This document shows positions 1-7,689 of a stretch of 64,000 nt of DNA, piece after piece (the first letter of the stretch is position 1; each line of letters opens with the position of its first letter). This DNA comes from Thermanaerothrix sp034436175 (lineage in GTDB: Bacteria > Chloroflexota > Anaerolineae > Anaerolineales > Anaerolineaceae). Location of the stretch: contig CAYRUO010000007.1 of NCBI GenBank assembly GCA_964427505.1, forward strand, positions 44,969 to 108,968. The letters run 5' to 3'. The position numbers and the translations under genes are program-made. Below the pieces are notes generated by a model that was not told the origin of the DNA, did no database searches, and saw only the letters and a program-made list of their open reading frames with translations.

Positions 1-289
1 TCTGGTTGAACGGGTTTTGGAACACCAGGCCCACTTTGAGCACCCAATCTTCCAGGCGCACACGGCGGATATCTTGCCCGGCAACGCGCACCTCACCACG
101 TAACTCACCCTTGAAAAAATGGGGGATAAAGCCGGCCAGGGTGTAGCACAAAGTGGACTTGCCCGCGCCATTGGGCCCAATAATGGCTACAAATTCACCC
201 GCTTCCACGGCCAGGCTGACCTCACGCAGTGCCGGGTGATCCATGGTCGGGTAGGTATAGGTCAGATGCTGTATTTCAATTACGGCCAT
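1..289 (-). CDS. ECF transporter ATP-binding subunit (EcfA), 3' part cut by window edge
   Basis: Reading leftward from an ATG at 289, the protein begins MAVIEIQHLTYTYP, and about 96 codons are inside the window. The Walker A motif GPNGAGKST is at about residue 38, and the Q-loop VFQNPF lies at the window edge. This is the N-terminal half of an ABC ATPase. The start overlaps the end of the EcfT-like gene by 10 bases, so the two are translationally coupled. Together with the T and S genes next to it, the fit is the EcfA ATPase of an energy-coupling factor importer, which powers uptake from the cytoplasmic face. The signature motif and Walker B lie outside the window. A second ATPase may follow beyond the edge, or this may be one long two-domain ATPase. 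Confidence 0.85.
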   Translation of the reverse strand, partial: MAVIEIQHLTYTYPTMDHPALREVSLAVEAGEFVAIIGPNGAGKSTLCYTLAGFIPHFFKGELRGEVRVAGQDIRRVRLEDWVLKVGLVFQNPFNQ

Positions 290-1059
290 AGCCACCGACT
301 CCCCACCGCCAAGATCAACGCGAGCAGGCACAACCAGCGCAACGCCCGCTCCAGTGGGCGGTCTTCGATTTCGATCAAACTGGTCTTCGGGCGCGAAGAA
401 CGAAATCCCCGCGCCTCAATGGCAATGGCGCGCTCTTCGACGTCCACCAGCGAGCCAAAGACCAGTGGACCCACAAGGGGCAAAAGTGCCCGAATGCGCC
501 GCCCTAAACTGCCGCTGGTATCCAAACCGCGCGAACGCTGCGCATCGAGGATCGTCGCGGCTTTGGCCTGCATCTGCGGGATAATTTGCAGGGTAGACGC
601 CAGGATATACGCCACCGAGGCCGGCAGTCCACGCTGGGTCAGATCCAACAGCAACACCCCCGGGTGCGTGGTGAGCAAGAGCAACAAGAACGAGGATACC
701 ATCACCAAGACCCGCGTTGCCGTAAGAAAGGCGAAGCGCACGCCCTCTAATTTGACGGCGAAAATCCAAAATCCAAACAGGACCGTCTTACCGCCGGGGT
801 AGAACAGGCTCTGCATGACAAAAAGAAAGGCAAACAGCGGCAAAAGCAAGTTCAACGTCGTGCGCAGAAATTCCCGCCCCACCTGCCCTACAAAGCTCAG
901 CGGTAGCAGGATTAGTAGGAAAAGCAAACTGGGCAGGAACAACCCGCGTCCCAGAAACGCAACCAGGATCAGCGTGAAAGCCACCACCAGTTTGGTGGTC
1001 GGATTCAGACGGTGGAGCGGGCTGTTCCGTTCCAGGTAAAACGAAAGGCGCTCAGCCAT
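280..1059 (-). CDS. ECF transporter transmembrane subunit (EcfT / CbiQ family)
   Basis: This 259-residue protein has five or six hydrophobic stretches, mostly in the N-terminal half, and a long cytoplasmic part. It carries the two short Arg-Gly motifs of coupling helices in this family, QRSRGLD and AIEARGF, which contact the ATPases. Length and motifs fit the EcfT scaffold that links the substrate-binding S component to the EcfA ATPases in the membrane. It follows the S component by about 50 bases and overlaps the ATPase start by 10 bases, so it belongs to the same operon, transcribed leftward. Confidence 0.88.
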   Translation of the reverse strand: MAERLSFYLERNSPLHRLNPTTKLVVAFTLILVAFLGRGLFLPSLLFLLILLPLSFVGQVGREFLRTTLNLLLPLFAFLFVMQSLFYPGGKTVLFGFWIFAVKLEGVRFAFLTATRVLVMVSSFLLLLLTTHPGVLLLDLTQRGLPASVAYILASTLQIIPQMQAKAATILDAQRSRGLDTSGSLGRRIRALLPLVGPLVFGSLVDVEERAIAIEARGFRSSRPKTSLIEIEDRPLERALRWLCLLALILAVGSRWLWP

Positions 1060-1112
1060 GCCTAGGGCTTAAGAGGAATGTGGAATGGTGAAGCACAAAG
1101 CGGGAGAGCCGT

Positions 1113-1718
1113 TCAGGCTTTTTTTGGCATGACGTTATCAGCGCGCGGGAAACGCATCAGGTAACGCCGCGACAGGCCGCGGATAATGGCGTAGGCCAGC
1201 AACGCCGTGGCAATCTTATCCACCGGCTCCACCAGAAAGTTCGTGCTCAACACTGCACTCACCAAATCCCGCCCGGTTTGGAGCAAAAACGCCGTGATGA
1301 ACGACGAGCCGCTGGCCGTGATCCCGCCATACAGGTAAACCGCAATAGGGGTTGAGACCAACGCCGCCGTAATCGCTACCAAGAACCCGGTGATAGCCAC
1401 CCCCCACCAAGTGCGGAACAAGCCGAAATGGGCGCACCACCCCGACACAAACCCGATGAACAGCGCCACCGGGAACCAGGGAAACGCATTGGGGTCAATC
1501 AGCAAACCCCAAATGATGTTGGAAAGCGTCCCCGTTAGCGCGCCGGCCCACGGCCCACAAATCGCCCCCACCAGCACCGTGCCGATGGAATCGAGATAAA
1601 CCGGCAGGCGCAGTAAAACCACAATCTGCCCGATGACCACATTGATAGCAATCGCGACCGGGATCAAGACCAGCGTCATGGTGTTGAAGTCTTTCTTGAT
1701 CGAATCAATGAGTTTCAT
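1113..1718 (-). CDS. ECF transporter S component, probably for a nucleoside or base
   Basis: I chose the ATG at 1718, preceded by a strong AAGGAGGAAG ribosome binding site. A longer reading would start inside the upstream nucleoside hydrolase gene. The 201-residue product is almost wholly hydrophobic, with about six membrane segments. It has the typical S-component stretch LDSIGTVLVGAICGP followed by ALTGTLSNIIWG. S components bind a small molecule with high affinity and dock on EcfT. The substrate cannot be read from the sequence. The nucleoside hydrolase directly upstream in the same operon suggests a nucleoside or freed base, which is inference only. Confidence 0.8.
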   Translation of the reverse strand: MKLIDSIKKDFNTMTLVLIPVAIAINVVIGQIVVLLRLPVYLDSIGTVLVGAICGPWAGALTGTLSNIIWGLLIDPNAFPWFPVALFIGFVSGWCAHFGLFRTWWGVAITGFLVAITAALVSTPIAVYLYGGITASGSSFITAFLLQTGRDLVSAVLSTNFLVEPVDKIATALLAYAIIRGLSRRYLMRFPRADNVMPKKA

Positions 1719-1750
1719 CGCTTCCTCCTTGGGAATAAATACACGGCGGT

Positions 1751-2707
1751 TTATTCGGGAATAGCACGACAAAGTTGTGCCATTCGCGCCACAAAAAGAC
1801 TCAGAAAACGTTCGCTATCTACGGTAAGGGCCACCTCCATATTGGCCGGTTTGCCGGTCATGCGGTAAAAGTCGGCAAAGGTCTTGCCCATGCTGACACC
1901 ACCGCTGATATCCACATCCACAAAGTGAGCCTCCGTGCCGACCAGATCCGGCGCAAATGCAACGGCCAGCGCCAGCGGATCGTTGATCACGCATCCCTCA
2001 ATCTGTTGATAAGCATCATGGAATTCCATATAAAACCGCGTGGCATCGGCGATAAAACGCGCCACCGGAGAGCCAAGCGCGAGCAGATCCTTCACATGCG
2101 CCGGCTTGAGCACCACCTGATAGGTAACGTCTAGAGGCACCAAAGTGATCGGTAGGCCGGAATGATAAACAATATGGGCGGCGTGCGGATCGCAGTACAC
2201 ATTAAATTCGGCCAGGGGGGTCGTATTGCCCTGATGACGGATCGCACCCCCCATAATAATCACGCGGCGCAACCAATTCACCAAGCGCGGCTCCCGTCGC
2301 AACGCCATGGCCAGGTTGGTCAGCGGACCCAAAGCCACCAAGGTAATCTCGCCCGGCGCGGCGCGGGCAGTTTCAATAATCAGGTCTATCCCGTGCCGTG
2401 GATCCGGCTGACGTCGGGGCTCAGGCAAACGGGCATACCCCAAGCCGGTATCACCATGGGTTTCGGGAGCGAGCAGTAGCGGCTGTACGAGCGGGCGCTC
2501 CATACCCCGCGCTACCGGAATCTCCGGCGCGCGGGCTAAATCGAGCACCGCCAGAGCGTTGCGTACCCCCTGATCCACAGCACAATTACCGAAAACGACA
2601 CTTATGCCTTCCACCTTCACCTCAGGCGATGCAAGCGCCAACAAGATCGCCAGTGCATCGTCAATCCCCGGATCGGTGTCAATTAACAGGCGCAACGGTG
2701 AAGACAT
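1751..2707 (-). CDS. Nucleoside hydrolase (inosine/uridine-preferring family)
   Basis: This 318-residue protein opens with the family hallmark DTDPGIDDA, the calcium-binding aspartate cluster that activates water to cleave the N-glycosidic bond of nucleosides, giving base and ribose. Further family features are VVFGN near residue 42, ALGPLTNLA, GGAI, EFNVYCDPHAA and NDPLALA. Length matches IunH/Rih enzymes. The start has a GGGAGATTGAAGA leader, a good ribosome binding site. It sits between a PPC-domain gene (3 bases apart) and the ECF importer genes, so a salvage operon is likely. Preference for purine or pyrimidine nucleosides cannot be told from this reading. Confidence 0.93.
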   Translation of the reverse strand: MSSPLRLLIDTDPGIDDALAILLALASPEVKVEGISVVFGNCAVDQGVRNALAVLDLARAPEIPVARGMERPLVQPLLLAPETHGDTGLGYARLPEPRRQPDPRHGIDLIIETARAAPGEITLVALGPLTNLAMALRREPRLVNWLRRVIIMGGAIRHQGNTTPLAEFNVYCDPHAAHIVYHSGLPITLVPLDVTYQVVLKPAHVKDLLALGSPVARFIADATRFYMEFHDAYQQIEGCVINDPLALAVAFAPDLVGTEAHFVDVDISGGVSMGKTFADFYRMTGKPANMEVALTVDSERFLSLFVARMAQLCRAIPE

Positions 2708-2710
2708 TCT

Positions 2711-3124
2711 TCAATCTCCCTCGGTGACGAAAAGTTCATCATAGCCGCTTTCGGGATCAAAACGGCGCTCAAAGCGCACTCCCGGCAGTACGCCCAGCGC
2801 AATTTCCGCCGTGGTGTACACCAAACTGCCTTCCATAAGGTGACCACCCAGGGTTTGCCCCACCGCATCGGAGATGGCAATATGATAGTGAGAACCGTAC
2901 ACAGAAAGTGTGCCGGTCAGCGAAACGATCTCAAACTTGCCCTCAAAAAGGGTGGAACCGGGTTGATCAGCCAGGCGGAGCGCTGCTCGCCGCAAACTTC
3001 CTACACACGTCAGCACGACAGCGGCCTGAACAGCATTTTCGCGCGCCCAGGCATCCAGAGTCTGCTTAAGGTCCTGACCTGGCCGCAACCGTATAGCGAC
3101 CACCTGAAGAGGCAGTTGATTCAT
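2711..3124 (-). CDS. PPC/DUF296 domain protein
   Basis: From the ATG at 3124 the product has 137 residues; a TTG five codons upstream is also possible. It matches the single-domain PPC (DUF296) family. An N-terminal RLRPGQDL strand leads in, then VLTCVGSLRRAALR, FEIVSLTGTLS, HYHIAISDA, GGHLMEGSLVYTTAEIAL and a C-terminal RRFDPESGYDEL. In bacteria these small trimeric proteins have mostly unknown roles, and some were called DNA-binding by analogy with plant AT-hook proteins. No AT-hook is visible here. It is the first gene of the nucleoside hydrolase/ECF operon, which hints at a ligand-binding or regulatory role there. Confidence 0.88.
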   Translation of the reverse strand: MNQLPLQVVAIRLRPGQDLKQTLDAWARENAVQAAVVLTCVGSLRRAALRLADQPGSTLFEGKFEIVSLTGTLSVYGSHYHIAISDAVGQTLGGHLMEGSLVYTTAEIALGVLPGVRFERRFDPESGYDELFVTEGD

Positions 3125-3185
3125 ACTATCTCGGTCCAATCATTCGGGGTGACACGGGAGAAAGAACACACCGCACAATCGTGAC

Positions 3186-3195
3186 TATAATTATA
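3186..3195. promoter_or_regulatory. Overlapping divergent -10 boxes
   Basis: The palindrome TATAATTATA contains a perfect TATAAT on each strand. Leftward it is preceded by TGG, an extended -10 that could drive the PPC/nucleoside hydrolase operon. Rightward it could drive the MFS gene 60 bases away. No strong -35 is seen on either strand. Confidence 0.5.
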
Positions 3196-3256
3196 CCAAC
3201 ACCGCTCACATCGCTTTGCCTTTTCCACAAAGTGAAATTTCCCGCCGAGGTCCTGC

Positions 3257-4516
3257 ATGAAACGGTTGAATCGCTCTGTCTTGGGTGCTATCTCCCCTAC
3301 CTTGGCTCTCTTCATGTTTGCCATGATCTTGGCCAACATCGCCTCGCGAATGGAATCGCCGATGCTCTCGCTTTACCTGCGCAACCTTGGTGCCAGCGTA
3401 GAACAGGTGGGCCTTTTCTTCACTATCGGCATGTTTGCCCCCTTACTGCTCCAGGTTTTCGGCGGCTGGATCTCGGATTCACTGGGCTACCTGCGCACCA
3501 TCGCCATCGGCAGTCTCATCGGGCTGATTGGTTCGCTGTGGTTACCCTTTGTACCCTCTTGGGAATGGGCGCTGATTGCCATCATTGCCGCGGCCATCTC
3601 CAGTGCGTTGATCTCCCCCACCTTCCGCGCCTTCATCGCCGAGCACACCAGTGAAAACAACCGCGGCAAGGTATATGGGTTGTTCGATAGCGTCTTCGGC
3701 ATTGTCAATATTCTCGGCCCATTTCTGGGCGGCTTTCTGGCCGACCGATTGAGTTTTCGGGGAATGCTGTTGGTTGCAGCAGGGTTTTACGTGGTAGCGA
3801 CCCTCATCCGCGTGAGCATGAGCCGCCGCGCCCGCGCCGCCGCCCAAGAGCCAGAAGGACGCCTCAACGTCACCCAACTCAAAACCAACCTGGCGCAGAT
3901 GATCGGCCTGGCTACCGCCGGCGGCTTGATGACCTGGATCCTCATCTTCGACGGCCTGCAGGATTTCAGTTTCCGTCTTAGCGATCAGTTCTACCCCATC
4001 TACCTTAAAGATCTCTACGGCTATACGACCACCAGCGTCGGGTCGCTCTATACCATTATGGGCATCGCCGCGGCGTTGTTCAATACCGCGGGTGGCTGGA
4101 TCTCCGACCGCTTCGGCGAACGTTGGGGCCTGGTGGGTGGATTGGGTATCTTCGCCGTCGCGACCGTCCTCTTCCTGGGCGGGCCGGCGTTCCCCCTGCA
4201 AGCCCTGGTATGGGGCATGTTCGGTTTAGGCCAAGCCCTTTATGCCCCGGCCTTCAATGCCCTGATCTCCAAGGTTGCTCCACGCCATCTGCGCGGCTTA
4301 GCCTTCGGATTGCTCTCGACAACGTTGGGCTTATTCTCCCTGCCGGCACCGTACCTGGGCGGTTTGATGTGGGAAAAATGGAGTCCTTTTTGGCCGTTTA
4401 TCGTCAACGCCGTTATGTTGGTCATTACTCTACCGATCATCTGGATAACCATCCGCCCACAGCGCATCCAGCAAGAGCAAAACCGCGCCGCAGCACTGCT
4501 TAAAGAACACGCCTAA
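3257..4516 (+). CDS. Major facilitator superfamily transporter
   Basis: This 419-residue protein has about twelve hydrophobic helices in two halves split by a polar loop near residues 190-215. The first half has the MFS loop 2-3 signature in the form GGWISDSLGYLRT. The second half repeats it as GGWISDRFGERWG. It is a single-component secondary transporter of the inner membrane, of the drug-efflux or sugar type, and the substrate is not predictable. The start has GAGGTCC nine bases upstream. It diverges from the nucleoside salvage operon across a short shared promoter region, so a link to nucleoside export or import is possible but unsupported. Confidence 0.9.
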   Translation: MKRLNRSVLGAISPTLALFMFAMILANIASRMESPMLSLYLRNLGASVEQVGLFFTIGMFAPLLLQVFGGWISDSLGYLRTIAIGSLIGLIGSLWLPFVPSWEWALIAIIAAAISSALISPTFRAFIAEHTSENNRGKVYGLFDSVFGIVNILGPFLGGFLADRLSFRGMLLVAAGFYVVATLIRVSMSRRARAAAQEPEGRLNVTQLKTNLAQMIGLATAGGLMTWILIFDGLQDFSFRLSDQFYPIYLKDLYGYTTTSVGSLYTIMGIAAALFNTAGGWISDRFGERWGLVGGLGIFAVATVLFLGGPAFPLQALVWGMFGLGQALYAPAFNALISKVAPRHLRGLAFGLLSTTLGLFSLPAPYLGGLMWEKWSPFWPFIVNAVMLVITLPIIWITIRPQRIQQEQNRAAALLKEHA

Positions 4517-4642
4517 TCCTCCATACGCTCCAATAACGAGGCACTTCTCCCCCCTTGCGGAATGATGACATTTTGCATCGCACAAGGGGATAAAACACAC
4601 TTCACCCTTATCGGGGAGTCACCTAAAATTAGGGCGATCTTG

Positions 4643-4659
4643 TTGCAAATCATTTGCAA
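4643..4659. promoter_or_regulatory. Fur-type operator, perfect inverted repeat
   Basis: TTGCAAAT-C-ATTTGCAA is a perfect 8-1-8 dyad ending 14 bases before the fur start codon. Its layout matches Fur-family boxes, although the half-site differs from the E. coli GATAAT type. A second small dyad, CCTAA-AA-TTAGG, lies at 4622-4633. The likely role is autoregulation and iron control of the feo operon. Confidence 0.65.
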
Positions 4660-4673
4660 TAAAGGCAAATCAC

Positions 4674-5168
4674 ATGGACTGGATCGCTCAAGTCACCGAA
4701 CGTTTGCGCGCCACCGGCGGGCGGATGACCGCCCAGCGCCGTCTGATTTTGGAAACCCTGGCGCAGTGCACCGACCACCCTACGGCAGAAGAGGTCTATC
4801 AGCGCGCCCGCCAGCGCGCTCCAGACCTCAACCTCTCCACGGTGTACCGCACCCTACGCTGGCTGGAAGAATTGGGCGTGGTGGGCTCCCAGCGCTTTGA
4901 GGGCGAACGTCCGCAGGATCGGTTCGACCCGGCCATTTCTGCCAACCCGGATCACCATCATTTTCGCTGTCGCTTGTGCAACACCATTATTGAATTTCCG
5001 GCGCCGCTCTTAGATCTGCTTAAGCGCGATTTTATCGCCCATTACGGCGGCAGTATTGAAAGCGCCTCACTCATTTTTTATGGGTTGTGTCAATCCTGTT
5101 TACAAAAGGTGGAATCGTATGGCCCATTGTCATTCAACCCCGATGCCATCCTCGATCACGCGCGATAA
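4674..5168 (+). CDS. fur: Fur family metal-responsive repressor
   Basis: This 164-residue protein has an N-terminal winged helix (about 1-85) with RMTAQRRLILETL and the recognition helix LNLSTVYRTLRWLEELGVV. The C-terminal half has a His cluster PDHHHFRC and two CxxC pairs, CRLC and CQSC, which form the structural zinc site. The same fold serves Fur, Zur and PerR. The neighbouring feoB and feoA genes favour ferrous iron sensing. A perfect dyad lies just before the start, consistent with autoregulation. The 3' end overlaps feoB by 50 bases, so the pair is tightly coupled. Confidence 0.9.
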   Translation: MDWIAQVTERLRATGGRMTAQRRLILETLAQCTDHPTAEEVYQRARQRAPDLNLSTVYRTLRWLEELGVVGSQRFEGERPQDRFDPAISANPDHHHFRCRLCNTIIEFPAPLLDLLKRDFIAHYGGSIESASLIFYGLCQSCLQKVESYGPLSFNPDAILDHAR

Positions 5169-7101
5169 CCACCCGCACATTCTACTGGTTGGTAACCCGA
5201 ATGTCGGCAAGTCGGTGCTTTTTCACCAATTGACCGGCCAATATGTGACCGTTTCGAATTATCCCGGCACCACGGTTGAGGTTGCCCAGGGCAGTTTACG
5301 CCACTGTCCGGAGCGGCTGGTGATAGATACCCCTGGGATCGTCACCTTCCCGGCGCGTAGTGAAGATGAAGAGGTAACCGTGCGTGCCCTGCTGGATGAA
5401 CACGTCGGTGCTGTCATCCAGGTCGGGGATGCCAAGAATCTACAGCGCACGTTGCACCTGACGCTCCAATTAGCCGAACTCGAACTGCCCCTGGTGCTGG
5501 TGCTCAACATGCTGGATGAGGCCGAGGCTTTTGGGGTTAGGTTAGATCTAGAACCGCTCAGCCGCGCCCTGGGCGTGCCGGTGGTGGCCACCGTAGCCAC
5601 GCGCGGCCAAGGCGTGGATGACCTGCTCCATGCGTTGGAGCGGGTTCAACCAGCGTCGGTCCACCTCACCTATCCCCCCGAGATCGAAGAAGCCGTGCAA
5701 GCCGTGGTTCCCTTACTCCCCCCCGCCCCCATCTCCGCCCGCGGATTGGCGTTGCTTTTCCTAAGTGGAGAGAACGGCGTTTCAGCATGGCTGCGTGCCC
5801 ATCTTACGCCTGACACATTCGAACACTTGGAAGACATTCGCCGGGATCTTCAATCTCGCCTTGCAGAACCGGTCGCCAGTATGCTCCAGCGGACACGCGA
5901 AAACGCTATCCTCGGCTTAATCCGCCAGGTTTGGCGTCAGGAACAACGCCGGAGCGAGCCGCTTAATGTGCGCTTGGGGCACTTAGCCACCCACCCCCTG
6001 TGGGGCATCCCTATTCTGGCCTTGGTGCTTTATGGGTTGTACTGGTTTGTCGGTGTGTTCGGCGCCGGCACCCTGGTGGGTTTCCTAGAAGAAACGCTCT
6101 TCGGTCAGATCATCAACCCCTGGATGGTCAGCCATCTGACACGTTGGATCCCCTGGCCGTTCTTACAACAGATGCTGGTGGGTGACTACGGTCTGTGGAC
6201 CATGGGCGTAACCTATGCCCTAGCGCTGCTCTTACCGATTGTGGTAACCTTCTTCATTGCCTTCGGCGTCCTTGAGGATTCGGGATATCTACCGCGCCTT
6301 GCCGTTTTGACCAACCAGTTCTTCAGCCGCATCGGCTTGAACGGCCAGGCCGTGCTTCCCATGGTGCTCGGGCTGGGCTGCGTGACCATGGCGACCATGA
6401 CCACGCGCATCCTCAGCCGTCCCCGCGAGCGCATCCTGGTGACCTTCTTGCTCGCCCTGGCCATCCCCTGTTCGGCCCAATTGGGCGTGGTGATGGGCAT
6501 GCTGGCCGGCATTTCGTTTGGCGCCACCTTGATCTGGGCTGGCGTCGTCATAATCGTCTTACTCATTGTGGGCTGGTTGGCCGCGCAGGTCTTACCCGGT
6601 GAACGCACCCCCTTGATCGTGGAACTCCCGCCTTTGCGTTGGCCGGTGCTCTCTAATGTGCTGATCAAAACCTTGGCGCGTCTGGAGTGGTATATCAAAG
6701 AAGCCGTGCCCCTGTTTCTGCTGGGAACGTTCCTGCTCTTCGTGTTGGATTGGTTCCATCTTTTACCCGGCATCATCCAACTGACCGAACCGGTGGTTAC
6801 CCACTGGCTGGGGCTCCCCCCCGAAGCCGCTGCCGCCTTCCTAGTGGGATTTCTGCGCCGCGATTTTGCCGCCACAAACCTCTTCGTCATGGAATCCCGC
6901 GGTCTGCTCTCCCCGGTTCAGGTCGTGGTCGCCATGGTGACAATTACCCTCTTCGTGCCCTGCATTGCCAGCGTGTTTATGATGATCAAAGAACGCGGAT
7001 TGAAGACGGCACTGGGGATGCTGGCCTTTATTTTCCCCTTTGCATTATTCGTGGGCGGTGCATTATACCGCTTGCTCACCCTGGTAGGATGGCATGGCTA
7101 A
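5119..7101 (+). CDS. feoB: Ferrous iron transport protein B
   Basis: I place the start at the ATG at 5119, which has AAAGGTGG eight bases upstream. An earlier ATG lies deep inside fur. The 660-residue product has a cytosolic GTPase domain: G1 GNPNVGKS at about residue 25, switch NYPGTT, G3 DTPG, G4 NMLD. A helical spacer follows, then a membrane part with two gate motifs, GLGCVTMATMTTRIL and GFLRRDFAATNLF. This is the standard FeoB plan for Fe2+ uptake across the inner membrane. It overlaps fur by 50 bases and the next small gene by 8 bases. The order fur-feoB-small protein-feoA makes a self-contained, iron-regulated unit. Confidence 0.96.
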   Translation: MAHCHSTPMPSSITRDNHPHILLVGNPNVGKSVLFHQLTGQYVTVSNYPGTTVEVAQGSLRHCPERLVIDTPGIVTFPARSEDEEVTVRALLDEHVGAVIQVGDAKNLQRTLHLTLQLAELELPLVLVLNMLDEAEAFGVRLDLEPLSRALGVPVVATVATRGQGVDDLLHALERVQPASVHLTYPPEIEEAVQAVVPLLPPAPISARGLALLFLSGENGVSAWLRAHLTPDTFEHLEDIRRDLQSRLAEPVASMLQRTRENAILGLIRQVWRQEQRRSEPLNVRLGHLATHPLWGIPILALVLYGLYWFVGVFGAGTLVGFLEETLFGQIINPWMVSHLTRWIPWPFLQQMLVGDYGLWTMGVTYALALLLPIVVTFFIAFGVLEDSGYLPRLAVLTNQFFSRIGLNGQAVLPMVLGLGCVTMATMTTRILSRPRERILVTFLLALAIPCSAQLGVVMGMLAGISFGATLIWAGVVIIVLLIVGWLAAQVLPGERTPLIVELPPLRWPVLSNVLIKTLARLEWYIKEAVPLFLLGTFLLFVLDWFHLLPGIIQLTEPVVTHWLGLPPEAAAAFLVGFLRRDFAATNLFVMESRGLLSPVQVVVAMVTITLFVPCIASVFMMIKERGLKTALGMLAFIFPFALFVGGALYRLLTLVGWHG

Positions 7102-7342
7102 ACCTCTTAACGCCCCCTCATTAACCGAAGACACCTGGCTTACCTGCCCGGTGTGCGGCACCCGCTTCCAGGCCGGGGAACGCCCGGCGTGCGCGCAGTG
7201 CCCTCTGCATGCCGGATGTCAAATGGCGTGTTGCCCCAACTGCGGCACCAGTGTGATCAATCCTCAGGCCTCACGCTGGGCGCGTTGGGCTGAGCGCCTG
7301 TTTAAACGCCCGCAGCCCCCCTCCAAGGACACAACGCCGTGA
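7094..7342 (+). CDS. Small Cys-rich zinc-ribbon protein of the feo operon
   Basis: The 82-residue product has eight cysteines: CPVC, CAQC, then CQMACCPNC with an extra Cys. This pattern should bind one or two zinc ions or a metal cluster. The C-terminus is basic and proline-rich. It overlaps the feoB stop by 8 bases and touches feoA, so it is co-translated with the transporter. I do not recognise it as FeoC, which is a winged-helix protein, but its place in the operon matches that of small FeoB accessory proteins. A metal-sensing or scaffold role is a guess. Confidence 0.75.
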   Translation: MAKPLNAPSLTEDTWLTCPVCGTRFQAGERPACAQCPLHAGCQMACCPNCGTSVINPQASRWARWAERLFKRPQPPSKDTTP

Positions 7343-7359
7343 AAAGGAGATTGCGCACC

Positions 7360-7689
7360 ATGTTCATTCCTCATCTTCGCTTCCATCGCGCCCGCCACCG
7401 CCACGGGCTGGGCAAACACCCCGTCCGCCTCACGCTGGGACATGTTCCACCGGGACAGGATGCCACCATCCTCGGCTTCGAAGCGTTGCCTCTCGATTAT
7501 CAGCACTATCTACAAGCCTATGGCGTGATGCCCGGACGCACCGTGCGCGTGCTAGCCCAACGTCCGGTTACGATTATTCAGGTTGAGCATACCGAGTTAG
7601 CCTTTGAACCGCAGATTGCGCGCTGTATTCTGGTAAGCACCGCGAGCGAGAAAGAGGCCGCCCTTACCAGCGAGAACCGCTCTTCCTAA
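7360..7689 (+). CDS. feoA: FeoA domain protein
   Basis: I start at the ATG at 7360 because AAAAGGAG lies 11 bases upstream. A GTG at 7339 would extend it by seven residues. The 109-residue product has the SH3-like FeoA core from about residue 30 to the end: LGHVPPGQDATILGF, then LQAYGVMPGRTVRVL and FEPQIARCILV. FeoA is a small cytosolic partner needed for full FeoB activity. The N-terminal 25 residues are basic and unusual. The gene ends the feo operon and overlaps the stop of the convergent ABC permease gene by four bases. Confidence 0.9.
   Translation: MFIPHLRFHRARHRHGLGKHPVRLTLGHVPPGQDATILGFEALPLDYQHYLQAYGVMPGRTVRVLAQRPVTIIQVEHTELAFEPQIARCILVSTASEKEAALTSENRSS

Noticed and set aside
3542..4201. 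Minus-strand frame of 219 codons
   Set aside because: Antisense shadow of the MFS transporter gene.
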